Shown here one piece after another: positions 7,101 through 7,731 of a stretch of DNA of 7,731 bases. Origin of the DNA: Planctomycetota bacterium (GTDB lineage: Bacteria; Planctomycetota; UBA11346); assembly GCA_024641365.1 (NCBI GenBank), contig JAHEDF010000172.1, forward strand, positions 1-7,731, in the 5' to 3' direction. How positions within the stretch are numbered: the stretch's first letter is position 1; each line of letters opens with the position of its first letter. The notes below the pieces were generated by a model. That model was not told the origin of the DNA and made no database searches. It was given only the letters and a program-made list of their open reading frames with translations. Made by a program: the position numbers and the translations under genes.

Positions 7101-7731
7101 AAACTACACTGGGGCCAGATAAATAATCTAATATCGGAAAATTGTCACTCCTGTTATCACCGGATCTAGCACCGCCTCCTTTTCCTAAAGCGTTCCGTTT
7201 TCCTCCGCCATTGCGAGAACCAAACATGCCTGACGATCCACCTCCAGCACCAACTGCCATGAAAACTGGTTCTGAATACCATGGATTTAATAACAAACCT
7301 GGACGATCTAACATAATACCAGGATATTTTTGTACGCTTGCACGATCTAAAATATAGCCGAGCTCAGGATCTAATCGTCTACCATTTGTATATTCTGATA
7401 AAATGGATCTCCGTCTTTCAATATCATAATCGTGGACCGTTGATTGAAACCATTGTTGTTTCAATGGATGAAAGCGCAGTCCAATAACATGAACGCGAGT
7501 AGTTGGTGTTCCATTAATAACATGTATGTTGAGCATATTTGCTTGTGATGTAACGCCAAGTCCTAAGGGATTGGTCGAGCGCACATCTGCAATACTAGAC
7601 TGGCCAACAACAGCCCGTTCATGCTCATTGCCTTCATATGCATGAATATAACACCGCCCACGTGATGTTAATAATACATACGATCCCGCTGATAATTTTG
7701 GAATAACAACGGTTAAAACTCCGCCATCATT
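4168..7731 (-). CDS. very large uncharacterised protein, 5' end outside the window (A2M/Ig-like and TPR-like regions suspected)
   Basis: The frame is open for 1187 codons from the window edge to TAA at 4168-4170. The GTG at 7584 is not a credible start because clear coding sequence continues upstream of it. Numbering from the window edge, I recognise blocks of a recurring large-protein family known to me from planctomycetes and other bacteria. They are QKYPGIMLDRPGLLLNPW (about 134-151), YSEHACHE and HKDRDYFDRIIKPYIKNK (344-375), EHNWYHI, then FWKDYALWDGKGQFLS and ALAISDLPF. An Ig-like stretch with IFNPTA, IPSGAIPI and a Tyr/Pro-rich FYVTAPGTYSQFP segment lies at about 660-720. A TPR-like helical stretch lies at about 895-970, and YKDGYTDLRGRFDY at 1141-1154 is near the C-terminus. 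Two glycine-rich linkers (157-191 and about 489-501) share FMAVGAG. There is no visible A2M thioester motif, protease motif or transmembrane segment. Its N-terminus, and thus any signal peptide, is outside the window. Function unknown; a structural, envelope or secreted role is a guess. Confidence 0.85.
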   Translation of the reverse strand, partial: NDGGVLTVVIPKLSAGSYVLLTSRGRCYIHAYEGNEHERAVVGQSSIADVRSTNPLGLGVTSQANMLNIHVINGTPTTRVHVIGLRFHPLKQQWFQSTVHDYDIERRRSILSEYTNGRRLDPELGYILDRASVQKYPGIMLDRPGLLLNPWYSEPVFMAVGAGGGSSGMFGSRNGGGKRNALGKGGGARSGDNRSDNFPILDYLSGPSVVLDNLKPNAQGIVTINHAQLDDARQIIAIACNENETQTILSPFKYGPIKTRERRLMDALPPTEAKTAERKSQIVLPNNKILVRHGGLNRYRTCTTLQDLYRTLQVISQGSEGDKPTFEKLVTWNRLTDTEKNDWYSEHACHEVHLFLYHKDRDYFDRIIKPYIKNKIQKTFIDHFLLSDNLAPWLSPDRYITLNIFERILLMRSLKGPQAEEERNNLLSYMKEFDEDALVLNDLIATALNSHDVASVVKNKGRQARVNIGNIEVPLEEKVTAEVEMGASAGAFMAVGAGSGKANEIQAFRDHEGTKAYEEHNWYHITDSAYHSNLFPIHKFWKDYALWDGKGQFLSSACLLATNSINEIILALAISDLPFVAEAEQWDNQNDGTKSLTSSTPILLFTESIEPAEIKPGVLAIDQRVYRLDQLPENERNALPVNGPLQPGIAYVNRSVIFNPTAHQAQASILAQIPSGAIPIFASRYSVADEQIIPAYGHVKIDQAFYVTAPGTYSQFPTHVRVIKSVIAAQIPTSGTIVARDSQLSASGLPNDEAGLLQYLATAPSYKLQLSLLLWRCRDKAFWQNCVTVLEKRRVYDDTLWSFSLLHQDVPRMVTWAKLSQQVLRKCGNTFDSNWLTIDPLLEGGIHLREFKPLTLARAHRLSGEPPIKQPLISEHWYNLLSRMCLKSNLSDRDNLEITYAYLLQNRFANALKHFEKIKPASIEAQLQYNYLGAYLAIARGDLNSATTFATTGKDHPVTHWRLRFAEVLAQIDEVSGRVAQREAALQESQRQALQAAHAPTVQAQFTNATTLAIHATDIRTCQIRWHILDIEPLFSRSPFKTATADHVTNVQAALEQAIDVPDNGRLTVTVPEPLRQRPLAVEIVGGGQRQILNHFVDACDVRLSPHSGQLQVLDMKTGKPLPATYVKVYSQSDNGQVSFYKDGYTDLRGRFDYATLGTGAYVGVDQFALFIHHDQAGSAVREVSAP
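6239..6258 (-). repeat. second copy of the FMAVGAG-coding linker motif
   Basis: This stretch within the large gene matches 7244-7263 at 18 of 20 bases and in the same frame. It encodes FMAVGAG (residues 492-498 from the window edge) inside a short Gly/Ala-rich linker. It precedes the conserved EHNWYHI block. Confidence 0.7.
7244..7263 (-). repeat. first copy of the FMAVGAG-coding linker motif
   Basis: This stretch encodes FMAVGAG (residues 157-163 from the window edge) at the start of a Gly/Ser/Arg/Lys-rich linker that runs to about residue 191. It matches 6239-6258 at 18 of 20 bases. It directly follows the conserved PGLLLNPW block. Confidence 0.7.

Noticed and set aside
7582..7584. GTG as the start of the large protein
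   Set aside because: The frame continues without a stop to the window edge and the upstream 49 codons read as ordinary protein, so the gene is 5'-truncated by the window.
4168..7731. Calling the large protein an alpha-2-macroglobulin
   Set aside because: Some beta-rich stretches are reminiscent of MG/Ig-like domains, but no thioester motif or bait-region hallmark is visible, so the name is not supported.

Overview
The window looks like chromosomal DNA from a free-living Gram-negative bacterium with moderately AT-rich DNA (by eye, a little over 40% GC). The sequence does not fix the taxon. The ATP-grasp/alpha-E pair is widespread in proteobacteria, actinobacteria and other phyla. The sulfatase and the very large protein look most like proteins I know from planctomycetes and other aquatic, polysaccharide-using bacteria, but gammaproteobacteria remain possible. 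I see no tRNA, rRNA, CRISPR array, transposase or phage gene.

Layout. Positions 1-131 are a leader with no supportable gene. Positions 132-2602 (+) hold two translationally coupled genes with a 4-bp overlap: a circularly permuted ATP-grasp protein (DUF404/DUF407 type) and an alpha-E (DUF403) protein. A 13-bp perfect hairpin at 2632-2663 separates this pair from the converging minus-strand genes. Positions 2673-3992 (-) encode a secreted, cysteine-type (formylglycine) sulfatase. It has its own leader of about 175 bp containing a perfect TATAAT box and a 12-bp inverted repeat. Positions 4168-7731 (-) hold the 3' part (1187 codons) of a very large uncharacterised protein whose reading frame stays open to the window edge, so its start lies outside.

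How the genes fit together. The ATP-grasp and alpha-E proteins are a known conserved partnership, predicted to ligate or modify a peptide or amino-acid substrate. Their usual transglutaminase-like or peptidase partner is not seen here. The sulfatase would act in the periplasm or outside the cell on sulfated glycans or other sulfate esters. It needs a formylglycine-generating enzyme encoded elsewhere. The large protein lies upstream of the sulfatase on the same strand, but the 175-bp gap with promoter-like signals suggests the sulfatase can be transcribed independently. I see no functional link between the plus-strand pair and the minus-strand genes.

The least understood element is the large protein. 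It has several blocks I recognise as a recurring but uncharacterised family, two glycine-rich linkers that share the same FMAVGAG heptapeptide, and a TPR-like stretch. The best regulatory lead is the inverted repeat that overlaps the sulfatase -10 box.
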